NCBI RefSeq assembly: GCF_030813915.1
Contig: NZ_JAUSUJ010000006.1
Location: forward strand, 62,001 to 126,000
Direction: 5' to 3'
Length of the DNA: 64,000 bases
Origin: Rhodoplanes tepidamans
GTDB lineage: Bacteria; Pseudomonadota; Alphaproteobacteria; Rhizobiales; Xanthobacteraceae
In this document: piece by piece, positions 33,555 through 41,323 of the stretch
How the letters are laid out: every line of letters starts with the position of its first letter
Numbering within the stretch: the first letter of the stretch is position 1
The notes under the pieces: model-generated
The model's input: the letters and a program-made list of their open reading frames with translations, nothing else
The model's database searches: none
What the model was told of the DNA's origin: nothing
Program-made: the position numbers and the translations under genes

Positions 33555-34979
33555 TCACTTCTCGAGCGACGGGTGGTCGACGCCGCCCGGGCGGGTGTGG
33601 TTGCCGACCGCCTCCTCCATGTGCTCCATCAGCGTGAACACGATCGGGCCGTTCGGGCCGACCAGCACGTTCTCCTCGAGGCGCGTGGTCTGCTCGAGCT
33701 GCGGATGGCCGGCGAAGGTCTCGATCGCGAAGTACATGTTCTCCTTGATCTCGGCCGGCTGGCTGAGCGAGTAGGCGCGCGAGATCCACATGCCTTCGTA
33801 GAGCGTGATGCCGATCGAGTGGGCGAACTGCTGCAGCGTCACGGTGCCGTAGGTGTCGTCGTCGTACTCGGGGAACTTGGCGGCGACGTCGGCCGTGGAG
33901 TTGCCGGGCTTCAGCATCTCGATGCCGGCATACATGGAGTCGTAGGTCTGCTTGTAGAGGTCGATCTCCTTCTGGGTCATCTTCGCGGCGCACTTGAAGC
34001 AGCGCACGTAGTCGATGAAGTAGCCCGACGGACCGACCGCGTTGATGTCGACGATGACGAGGTCGCCCTGCCGGATGATCTTGTCGGTCGCCCATCGTCG
34101 ATACGGCGAGGTGTTGCCGCCCGACGCGACGATGATGTCGTAGATGATCTCGCAGCCCAGACGCAGCATCAGCTCGTGCACCTTGGCCTCGATCTGGCGC
34201 TCGGTCACGCCGGGCTTCAGCCATTCGTGCTTGATGTGCCACATCGCGGCGTCGCCGATGGTCGACGACTGCTTCAGGAGCTCGATCTCGTCGATCGTCT
34301 TGACGACGCGGGCCGCCGACATGGCCGGCCAGCCGTTGACGATGTTGATGTTGAACTTCTTGAAGGCCTCGAGCGACGGGATGTCGAGATTGTCGACGCC
34401 GATCTTCTCCTTGGTGACGCCGTACTCCTTGAGCACCTCGTAGATCGAGGCGACCATGCGCTCGGCCATGTAGGGAACGGCCGACTCGGCCCACTGCCAG
34501 GTCATGGCGGGGCGGATGTTGTCGCGCATCATCAGGCCGGGATCGGTCAGCGGGTCGATCTTGCGCTCGCGGGCGCCGGCGGCGATCGAGGCCGAGCCCT
34601 TCAGGCCTTCGGCGATGTTGCTGCCGCGCGTCTTGTGCATCCACGGCAGATCGATGCGGGCGCACTGCATGTCGGAGCCGGCGGTCTCGAACAGGATCGG
34701 ATCGCCGCCGCGCGGCAGCACCGCATAGCGGATGTTGATGTTGTACTTCCAGTTGCCCTGGTACGAGCCGGTGATGTAGCGGATGTTGGCGCCGGCGTAG
34801 AGCACCAGGGCGCCGAGATCGTGGATCTCCATCTGCTCGCGCGCCTTCTCCAGCCGCTGACGACGGAGGCGCTCGTAATCGACGCGATACTGCCAGTCGC
34901 AGCCCTGAGCCGCGTAGACGCGGCGCGGAAGCTGGTGATGCGGCTTGCCGAGAAATGCGTGGTCTAGTTCATAGCTCAT
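33555..34979 (-). CDS. M24-family metallohydrolase (Xaa-Pro peptidase/creatinase-like)
   Basis: 474 aa. An N-terminal creatinase-like domain (about 35-230) precedes a pita-bread M24 metal domain. The five metal ligands appear to be D311, D323, H387, E420 and E435 (in VIVDINAVGPSGYFIDYV, QFAHSIG, YFAIETF and TRLEEN). The D-to-D spacing of 12 and the 15-residue gap of the last two Glu resemble, from memory, the DMSP lyase DddP, but the residue matching its catalytic Asp is hydrophobic here, so lyase activity is not supported. GAGGAG precedes the ATG. It is upstream of, and co-oriented with, the Liv-like importer, so it probably hydrolyses the imported compound (a peptide or N-acyl/amidino compound); this is inference. 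Confidence 0.85.
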   Translation of the reverse strand: MSYELDHAFLGKPHHQLPRRVYAAQGCDWQYRVDYERLRRQRLEKAREQMEIHDLGALVLYAGANIRYITGSYQGNWKYNINIRYAVLPRGGDPILFETAGSDMQCARIDLPWMHKTRGSNIAEGLKGSASIAAGARERKIDPLTDPGLMMRDNIRPAMTWQWAESAVPYMAERMVASIYEVLKEYGVTKEKIGVDNLDIPSLEAFKKFNINIVNGWPAMSAARVVKTIDEIELLKQSSTIGDAAMWHIKHEWLKPGVTERQIEAKVHELMLRLGCEIIYDIIVASGGNTSPYRRWATDKIIRQGDLVIVDINAVGPSGYFIDYVRCFKCAAKMTQKEIDLYKQTYDSMYAGIEMLKPGNSTADVAAKFPEYDDDTYGTVTLQQFAHSIGITLYEGMWISRAYSLSQPAEIKENMYFAIETFAGHPQLEQTTRLEENVLVGPNGPIVFTLMEHMEEAVGNHTRPGGVDHPSLEK

Positions 34980-35455
34980 GGAGCGCTCCTCGTTGGACCG
35001 ACTTCGAGGTTCGGAGGGTGGGGACCCGACGTGCGGGAGATGCGAAGAAAGCCCGAACCCAAGTGATCCGAGCGGCTCGAATTATAACGACGACCAACCC
35101 GGTGGGAAGCGAACGGCGATGTGGTTCCTACGGCACAGCTCTGCAAAAATGGACGGCGCCGAATAGGTTTGGACCGGCGCACGAGGCGGCTCCATCCATG
35201 TGCCGCGCGGCGTGCTGCACTGCATACAAGGCGGAGCGGGAGCCGGACGATTCGCCCCGCCACGCGATCGCGCCGGCCGACGAGTCGCGCCGGGGGCGGC
35301 GTTCGAGCGCATGCGCGCCACGCGCCGTCACGGCTGGCGCGCGGCCCCGAACACCTCTAGGATCTTGTCGACGCGACAGGGGGTCGCGGGCGGGCCTCTC
35401 GCCATCTTGCGGCGCAGCATGAGAGGTCCCGCCGGAGCGCAACGGCGGACGTCCG
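34980..35455. promoter_or_regulatory. Divergent control region of M24/Liv operon and GntR regulator
   Basis: No gene is supported in these 476 bp. On the minus strand a perfect TATAAT (plus coordinates 35081-35086) lies about 105 bp upstream of the M24 start; the matching -35 is poor. Directly downstream of it, where the transcript would begin, is the dyad CGAGC-G-GCTCG (35069-35079). This is a good position for a repressor operator, most simply for the divergent GntR protein. The plus-strand promoter of the regulator was not located. Confidence 0.5.
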
Positions 35456-36307
35456 ATGGCACAGGCTCGAATCGAACGCGGCACGCGGCCGAAGCGGAAG
35501 ACCGGCACGGCGGTCGCGTCGCCGGCCCCCGCAGAGAAGGAGCGGGAGAAGGCGCGGGACCGCGACAAGGAGCGGGAGAAGGACCGCGAGAAGGACAAGG
35601 GCGCGTCGCTGTCCGACCGCGCCTATCAGCAGATCAAGGAGATGATCCTGACGCTGTTCTTCCTGCCGGGACAGTATCTCAACGAGGCGGCGATCTGCGA
35701 CCTCCTCAAGCTCGGCCGCACGCCGGTTCACCAGGCGCTGCAGCTCCTGCAGGTCGAGGGCCTGGTCGAGGTGGTGCCGCGCAAAGGCGTCATCGTCCGC
35801 CCCGACTCGATCAACGAGGTGATCGAGATCCTCGATGCCCGCATCCTGGTCGAGGTCGAGATGGTGCGCCGCGCCGTCGCCAACAGCACCAAGGAGGACA
35901 TCAAGGAGCTCGCCGGGATCCTGGAGAAGACAAACCGCCGGCACGGCGGCGGGTCGCTCGACGCCTTCGTCGAGTCGGACCGCGCCTTCCACGTCAAGCT
36001 CTCGGCGATGTCGGGCAACGCCATCCTGGCCGATTTCGTACGGCTGATGCACGAGCGATCGACCCGCTTCTGGTATCTCCATCTGTGGCAGACCGTCGAC
36101 GTCTACGCCGCGGGGCGCGAGCATCGCACCATCCTGGAGGCGATGGAGACGCGCGATCCCGAGCGCGCCGCGCGCGCCATGCGAAAGCACATCGAGAACC
36201 TGCGCGAGCGCCTCCAGCACATCCTCCACCACGGCCCGGGCCGCGGCGGCGTTCGGCCGGCGGCCACCCCGCCGGCGCAGCCGCGGGCGCGCCGCGCCGT
36301 CACCTGA
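35456..36307 (+). CDS. GntR family regulator with FCD ligand domain and charged N-terminal tail
   Basis: 283 aa. Residues about 53-120 form a GntR winged helix (LSDRAYQQIKEMILTLFFLP, LKLGRTPVHQALQLLQVEGL). Residues about 130-260 form an FCD domain with its usual His and Asp/Glu metal or ligand residues (LVEVEMVRRAVA, DRAFHVKLSAMSGN, EHRTILEAMETRDPERAARA). The N-terminal 50 residues are unusual: residues about 27-49 are a run of alternating Lys, Arg, Glu and Asp that would form a charged single helix. Transcribed away from the M24/Liv operon, it is the likely regulator of that operon, responding to the substrate or a breakdown product. Confidence 0.88.
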   Translation: MAQARIERGTRPKRKTGTAVASPAPAEKEREKARDRDKEREKDREKDKGASLSDRAYQQIKEMILTLFFLPGQYLNEAAICDLLKLGRTPVHQALQLLQVEGLVEVVPRKGVIVRPDSINEVIEILDARILVEVEMVRRAVANSTKEDIKELAGILEKTNRRHGGGSLDAFVESDRAFHVKLSAMSGNAILADFVRLMHERSTRFWYLHLWQTVDVYAAGREHRTILEAMETRDPERAARAMRKHIENLRERLQHILHHGPGRGGVRPAATPPAQPRARRAVT

Positions 36308-36425
36308 CGGCCGGTCCCGGCCGGCGCCCGCCGCGGCGACGCGGCGCGGCTTGATGCGGCGGTGCAAAGCTGGTTGATAGCGCCAGCCACCGTCGCGGCT
36401 CCGGCCGCCAGGAGCCGCAGCCCGC

Positions 36426-36974
36426 ATGCAGGACGCCCCCTTCGACGAGGCCCGTTTCCGCCAGGCCCTCGGCCGCTTCGCGACCGGGGTCGCCGTGGTG
36501 ACGGCGCTGGCGCCCGACGGCGCGCCGCTGGGCATCACGGTGAGCTCGTTCAACTCGGTGTCGCTGCTCCCGCCCCTCGTCCTGTTCAGCATCGCCCGCC
36601 GCGCCAACAGCTTCCCGGCGTGGCAGGCCGCCCGGCACTACGCCGTCAACGTGCTGTCCGAGCAGCAGGAGGCGCTCTCCGACCGCTTCTCGCGGCCGCG
36701 CGCCGACAAGTGGGACGGCGTCGCCACCGTCGCCGGCCGGCACGGCGTGCCGCTGCTCCCGGGGACCCTCGCGGTCCTGGAGTGCGCCGCGCACGCCCGC
36801 CACGAGGGCGGCGACCACGAGATCTTCGTCGGGCGGGTGGAGGCGCTGCGGATCGGCGACGGCCCCTCCCAGCGCCCGCTGGTGTTCTTCTCCGGCCGCT
36901 ACCGCCGGCTCGATGCGGCCGGCGAGCAGCATGTGGCGCCGTCGGATTCATTGTTTCCGCGAGGCTGGGCGTAG
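36426..36974 (+). CDS. Flavin reductase-like FMN-binding protein
   Basis: 182-aa protein of the flavin reductase (HpaC/short-chain NAD(P)H:FMN oxidoreductase) family. Diagnostic segments are FRQALGRFATGVAVVTALA, GITVSSFNSVSLLPPLVLFS (flavin-binding) and HEIFVGRVEALRIGDG. Such proteins supply reduced flavin to a two-component monooxygenase. No monooxygenase gene is adjacent. It ends about 125 bp before the glycine riboswitch of gcvP and is probably transcribed separately. The physiological partner is unknown. Confidence 0.87.
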   Translation: MQDAPFDEARFRQALGRFATGVAVVTALAPDGAPLGITVSSFNSVSLLPPLVLFSIARRANSFPAWQAARHYAVNVLSEQQEALSDRFSRPRADKWDGVATVAGRHGVPLLPGTLAVLECAAHARHEGGDHEIFVGRVEALRIGDGPSQRPLVFFSGRYRRLDAAGEQHVAPSDSLFPRGWA

Positions 36975-37099
36975 ACGGATTTTTGTGCATGCCCATCTTT
37001 GCGGCAGCGCGCCGCCTTGACTTCGCCGGGCGTTGAAGGCATCGACGAAGCACCTAGATCCTGTGTTCGAGCATCCTGCTTGCAAGGAGGTTTCGCGTA

Positions 37100-37268
37100 C
37101 TCTCGACGGGAGAGACCGGCTCTGCCGGCGCCGAAGGAGCAACCGCCCCGGAAACTCTCAGGCAAAAGGACCGTCGCGAGAGGTGAATCTGGAAAGTGAC
37201 GTGCCCGGACACCATGCCGGGACGCGTCCGCCGACGGGATAACACTCTCAGGCACAGAGACAGATGGG
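37100..37268 (+). promoter_or_regulatory. Tandem glycine riboswitch upstream of gcvP
   Basis: Two glycine aptamers in series. Aptamer 1 (about 37100-37182) shows the conserved GGGAGAGAC, GCCGAAGGAGCAACC and AACTCTCAGGCAAAAGGAC blocks, closed by ACGG/CCGT with CTCG/CGAG. Aptamer 2 (about 37186-37268) follows a short linker: GGAAAGTG, CCGCCGACGGGATAA and CACTCTCAGGCACAGAGACAGATGGGG, with weaker conservation of the first helix. It is followed by a leader of about 260 bases before gcvP, where the expression platform must lie. In known cases glycine binding turns on glycine cleavage genes. Confidence 0.9.
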
Positions 37269-37364
37269 GCGCCGTGGCGAGCCGAGCTTGTCGGGAGGCG
37301 CTCCCTGTCGTGTCGCGACCCCAGGTCGCGACGTCGCGCCATCCACGATCGTTCGGTCCGCACC

Positions 37365-37403
37365 GTGACGCCCCGAGGACGTGACGCCCCCGAGGACGTG
37401 ACG
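37365..37403 (+). repeat. Short tandem direct repeat in the gcvP leader
   Basis: A 16-17 base unit (GTGACGCCCCGAGGAC) occurs at 37365-37380, again with one extra C at 37381-37397, and its first six bases a third time at 37398-37403. It lies between the riboswitch and the gcvP start, in untranslated leader. It may have arisen by slippage or be part of the expression platform. Confidence 0.7.
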
Positions 37404-37532
37404 GCGCATCGCCCTGGCATCCGCAACCGGCCCGTCGCGTGCGACGGCGCCCGCTCCGTCCCCCGGCGGCGGGCCCGCGTGTGCGTGGCGGCATCGCCCC
37501 ATCGTCCGGATCGCAGCCGTCAGGACAACAGA

Positions 37533-40418
37533 ATGAACGCCCCCATCCGCATGCAGACCGAGACCCCGGCCACCGATTTCGTCCGCCGCCATGTCGGACC
37601 CGGCCCCCGCGACATCGACGTGATGGTCGAGGCGGTCGGCGCCAGGAGCCTCGACGCCCTGATCGCCGACGTGATCCCGGCGGCGATCCGCGACAGGCGG
37701 CCGCCGGCCCTCGGTCCGGCCCTCTCGGAGCCGCAGGCGCTCGCCCGCATGCGCGAGATCGCGAGCCGCAACCAGGTGTTCGTGTCGCTGATCGGCCAAG
37801 GCTATCATGGCACCGTGCTGCCGGGCGTGATCCTGCGCAACGTGCTGGAGAATCCGGCCTGGTACACGGCCTACACGCCCTACCAGCCGGAGATCAGCCA
37901 GGGCCGGCTGGAAGCGCTGATGAACTTCCAGACCATGGTGGCGGACCTGACCGGGCTGCCCGTCGCCAACGCCTCGCTGCTCGACGAGGCGACCGCCGCC
38001 GCCGAGGCGATGACGCTGGCGAAGCGCTCCGCCGCATCGAGGGCGACCGCCTTCTTCGTCGACCGCGCCGTGCACCCGCAGACGCTGGCGGTGCTGCGGA
38101 CGCGGGCCGAGCCGCTCGGCCTCTCGCTGATCGTCGGTGACCCGGAGCGCGACCTCGACCCGGCCGCCGTGTTCGGCGTGCTGGTGCAGTATCCCGGCAC
38201 GTACGGGGCGGTGCGTGATTTTCGGGCCGTCGTCGATCGCGTCCATGCGGCGAAGGGGCTCGTGGTGTTCGCCGCCGATCCGCTGGCGCTGACCCTGCTG
38301 GTGCCGCCGGGAGAGCTCGGCGCCGACGTGGCGATCGGCTCGACCCAGCGTTTCGGCGTGCCGATGGGCTATGGCGGCCCGCACGCCGCTTACATGGCGG
38401 TGCGCAAGGGGCTCGAGCGGACCATGCCGGGCCGCCTCGTCGGCCTGTCGGTCGACGTGCGCGGGGCGCCGGCCTACCGGCTGGCGCTGCAGACCCGGGA
38501 GCAGCACATCCGCCGCGAGAAGGCAACCTCGAACATCTGCACGGCGCAGGTGTTGCTCGCCGTCATCGCGTCGATGTACGCCGTCTATCACGGTCCCGAG
38601 GGCCTCACCGAGATCGCCCGCCAGGTGCACCGGCGCGCCGCCGTGCTGGCGGCCGGCCTCCGCGCGCTCGGGGTCGCAGTGCCGGCGGTGCCGTTCTTCG
38701 ACACCGTCACGGTGCCGGTCGGCGATCGCCAGACCGAGATTCTGGAGAGGGCCCGGGCCGGGAGGATCAACCTGCGCGCCGTTCCGGCGGGCGCCTTCGC
38801 CGGCGAGCCGGCCATCGGCATCAGCGTCGACGAGACCACCGACGAGGCCGTGGTCGAGGCGGTGTGGCGCGCCTTCGGCGGCACGTTCCGCTACGACGAC
38901 ATGGCCGGCGAGGCCGACGTGCGGCTGCCGGCGTCGCTGACCCGCACCTCGCCGTTCCTGACCCACCCGGTGTTCCAGCGGTACCGCAGCGAGACCGACA
39001 TGCTGCGGTATCTGCGCAAGCTGTCCGACCGCGACCTGGCGCTCGACCGCGCCATGATCCCGCTCGGCTCGTGCACCATGAAGCTCAACGCCACGGCCGA
39101 GATGATCCCGATCACCTGGCCGGAGTTTTCGGGCCTCCACCCGTTCGCTCCGGCCGAGCAGGCCGAAGGGTACCGGTTCCTGTTCGACGAGCTGGCGGGC
39201 ATGCTCGCCGCGCTCACCGGCTACGACGCGGTGTCGCTGCAGCCGAACGCCGGCTCGCAGGGCGAGTTCGCCGGCCTGCTGGCGATCCGGGCCTATCACG
39301 CCTCACGCGGCGAGCCGCAGCGCACCGTCTGCCTGATCCCGTCCTCGGCGCACGGCACCAACCCGGCCTCCGCCGCCATGGCCGGCATGCAGGTCGTCGT
39401 CGTCGCCTGCGACCGCGACGGCAACATCGACGTGGCGGATCTGGAGGCGAAAGCGGCGCAGCACGCGCAGAAGCTCGCCTGCGCCATGATCACCTATCCG
39501 TCGACCCACGGGGTGTTCGAAGAGGCGATCCGCGAGATCTGCGAGATCGTCCACCGCCACGGCGGGCAGGTCTATCTGGACGGCGCCAATCTCAACGCCC
39601 AGGTCGGCCTGTCGCGGCCCGGCGCCTACGGGGCGGATGTCAGCCACATCAACCTGCACAAGACGTTCTGCATCCCGCACGGCGGCGGCGGCCCCGGCAT
39701 GGGCCCGATCGGCGTCAAGGCGCACCTGGCGCCGTTCCTGCCCGGCCATCCGGCCGTCGACGGGGGCACCGCGCCGGTCGGTCCGGTGTCGGCGGCGCCG
39801 TTCGGTTCGGCGTCGATCCTGCCGATCTCGTACGCCTATGTGCTGATGATGGGCGAGCAGGGGCTGAAGCGCGCCACCGAGGTGGCGATCCTGTCGGCCA
39901 ACTACGTCGCGCGCCGCCTCGCGCCCCACTATCCGGTGCTCTACAAGAACCACAACGGCCGCGTCGCGCACGAGTGCATCGTCGATCCGCGGCCGCTGAA
40001 GGAGACGGCCGGCGTCACCGTGGACGACATCGCCAAAAGGCTGATCGACTACGGCTTCCACGCCCCGACCGTGTCGTTCCCGGTGGCCGGCACGCTGATG
40101 ATCGAGCCGACCGAGTCGGAATCGAAGCACGAGCTCGACCGCTTCGTCGACGCCATGATCGCGATCCGCAAGGAGATCGCGGCCGTCGAGGCGGGTCGGT
40201 TCACGATCGAGCAGTCGCCGCTGCGCCACGCGCCCCACACCGTGCACGACCTCGCCGACGACGCCTGGAATCGCGCCTACACGCGGGCCGAGGCGGTGTT
40301 CCCCGAGGGCGTGTCGCGCACCGACAAGTATTTCGCCCCCGTCGGCCGGGTGGACAACGTCCACGGCGACCGCAACCTGATCTGCTCCTGCCCGCCGGTG
40401 GAGGCCTATGCGGGGTGA
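37533..40418 (+). CDS. gcvP: Glycine dehydrogenase (decarboxylating), P protein of glycine cleavage system
   Basis: 961-aa PLP enzyme that decarboxylates glycine and passes the aminomethyl group to the lipoyl group of GcvH. Full length single-chain type. The N-terminal half includes [55 protein letters not shown]; the C-terminal half carries the PLP lysine in the [20 protein letters not shown] stretch and [10 protein letters not shown]-like motif ([15 protein letters not shown]). AGGA lies ahead of the ATG at 37533; a frame open 56 codons upstream is leader RNA. gcvT and gcvH are not adjacent, which is unusual, since the riboswitch usually heads gcvTHP. Confidence 0.96.
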   Translation: MNAPIRMQTETPATDFVRRHVGPGPRDIDVMVEAVGARSLDALIADVIPAAIRDRRPPALGPALSEPQALARMREIASRNQVFVSLIGQGYHGTVLPGVILRNVLENPAWYTAYTPYQPEISQGRLEALMNFQTMVADLTGLPVANASLLDEATAAAEAMTLAKRSAASRATAFFVDRAVHPQTLAVLRTRAEPLGLSLIVGDPERDLDPAAVFGVLVQYPGTYGAVRDFRAVVDRVHAAKGLVVFAADPLALTLLVPPGELGADVAIGSTQRFGVPMGYGGPHAAYMAVRKGLERTMPGRLVGLSVDVRGAPAYRLALQTREQHIRREKATSNICTAQVLLAVIASMYAVYHGPEGLTEIARQVHRRAAVLAAGLRALGVAVPAVPFFDTVTVPVGDRQTEILERARAGRINLRAVPAGAFAGEPAIGISVDETTDEAVVEAVWRAFGGTFRYDDMAGEADVRLPASLTRTSPFLTHPVFQRYRSETDMLRYLRKLSDRDLALDRAMIPLGSCTMKLNATAEMIPITWPEFSGLHPFAPAEQAEGYRFLFDELAGMLAALTGYDAVSLQPNAGSQGEFAGLLAIRAYHASRGEPQRTVCLIPSSAHGTNPASAAMAGMQVVVVACDRDGNIDVADLEAKAAQHAQKLACAMITYPSTHGVFEEAIREICEIVHRHGGQVYLDGANLNAQVGLSRPGAYGADVSHINLHKTFCIPHGGGGPGMGPIGVKAHLAPFLPGHPAVDGGTAPVGPVSAAPFGSASILPISYAYVLMMGEQGLKRATEVAILSANYVARRLAPHYPVLYKNHNGRVAHECIVDPRPLKETAGVTVDDIAKRLIDYGFHAPTVSFPVAGTLMIEPTESESKHELDRFVDAMIAIRKEIAAVEAGRFTIEQSPLRHAPHTVHDLADDAWNRAYTRAEAVFPEGVSRTDKYFAPVGRVDNVHGDRNLICSCPPVEAYAG

Positions 40419-40426
40419 GGATGCCG

Positions 40427-40538
40427 GTCATTCCGGGCGCGGGCCGACGGCCCGCGAACCCGGAATCCAACCCCGCGACGTGCGCCTGTTTCCGTCGCTG
40501 GATTCCGGGTTCGCCGCTGCGCGGCGCCCCGGAATGAC
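40427..40538. repeat. Folded palindromic intergenic element downstream of gcvP
   Basis: A 112-bp element bounded by the 11-bp perfect inverted repeat GTCATTCCGGG / CCCGGAATGAC (40427-40437, 40528-40538). Inside is a second, 15-bp perfect pair CGAACCCGGAATCCA / TGGATTCCGGGTTCG (40455-40469, 40499-40513). Each flank also contains its own hairpin: GCGGGCC-GAC-GGCCCGC (40439-40455) and CGCCGC-TGC-GCGGCG (40512-40526). It fills the gap between convergent gcvP and TauE genes. It resembles repeated intergenic elements known in Bradyrhizobium-like genomes and may act as a bidirectional terminator. Confidence 0.8.
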
Positions 40539-40546
40539 GAGAAGCG

Positions 40547-41323
40547 TTATCTCAGAATCCCGTCGAACACCGGCAGGCTGAACAGGCCGGTGGCGGCGAT
40601 GAGGCTGTAGGAGACGGCGCGGAAGACGCGCACGTCGGCGAGCCCGAACATGCGGGCGCCGAGGAAGAGGCCGATCCCGTACACCGGACCGACCAGCACG
40701 GCGAGGCCGAGCACCGCCGTGGTGAACATGCCGACCGTCAGATAGGCCGTGATCGACAGCAGCGTCGACAGCGCGAAGTAGAACACCAGATTCGCCCGCA
40801 CCGCCGCGTGGTGGCCGGCGCCGCCCAGCCAGTAGAGCACCACGGGCGGACCGCCGGTCTGCGACATGCCGCTGAAGAAGCCGGCCGTCGCGCCGACCGC
40901 GACGGTGAGCGGACGCCGCGGCTTGCCCTTGAACCGCCAGCCCGACATGACGACGGCCAGCATCAGGAACACCAGCACGGCGACGGCCCAGCGGATCGAC
41001 ACCGGGCTCGCATGGGTGAGCACGAAGGTGCCGAGCGGCAGGCCGAACACGGTGCCGGTCAGCATGGTGAACACCTCGCGCTTGTCGGCGAGCCGCACCG
41101 CGCCCGGGATCATGCCGGCCGACATCACCACGTCGACGACCACGAGCAGCGGCGCCACCAGGCTGGGAGCGATCATGGTCGAGGCGAGCGGCACGAAGAT
41201 CAGGGCCGAGCCGAATCCCGAGAAGCCGCGGGCGAGCCCGGCGATGAACGCCGCGGCCGCCACGAAGGCGATGCTGCCGACGGAATGGTCCGCGATTCCG
41301 AGCGCGAGCAGGAGCTCGCGCAT
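40547..41323 (-). CDS. TauE/SafE family sulfite/anion exporter-like membrane protein
   Basis: 258-aa polytopic membrane protein of the TauE/SafE (UPF0721) family, about eight helices. The family repeat is seen as AAAFIAGLARGFSGFGSALIFVP at the N-terminus and GATAGFFSGMSQTGGPPVVLY in the second half. Relatives export sulfite or organosulfonates, but for most the substrate is unknown. Its ATG overlaps the pheT stop by one base (TGATG), so it is probably translated from the same message. A functional link with tRNA synthetase genes is not expected. Confidence 0.88.
   Translation of the reverse strand: MRELLLALGIADHSVGSIAFVAAAAFIAGLARGFSGFGSALIFVPLASTMIAPSLVAPLLVVVDVVMSAGMIPGAVRLADKREVFTMLTGTVFGLPLGTFVLTHASPVSIRWAVAVLVFLMLAVVMSGWRFKGKPRRPLTVAVGATAGFFSGMSQTGGPPVVLYWLGGAGHHAAVRANLVFYFALSTLLSITAYLTVGMFTTAVLGLAVLVGPVYGIGLFLGARMFGLADVRVFRAVSYSLIAATGLFSLPVFDGILR

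Noticed and set aside
33555-34979. DMSP lyase DddP
   Set aside because: The M24 metal-site spacing is similar as I recall it, but the residue aligning with the catalytic Asp is hydrophobic and one metal-region Asp is Asn, so lyase activity is not supported.
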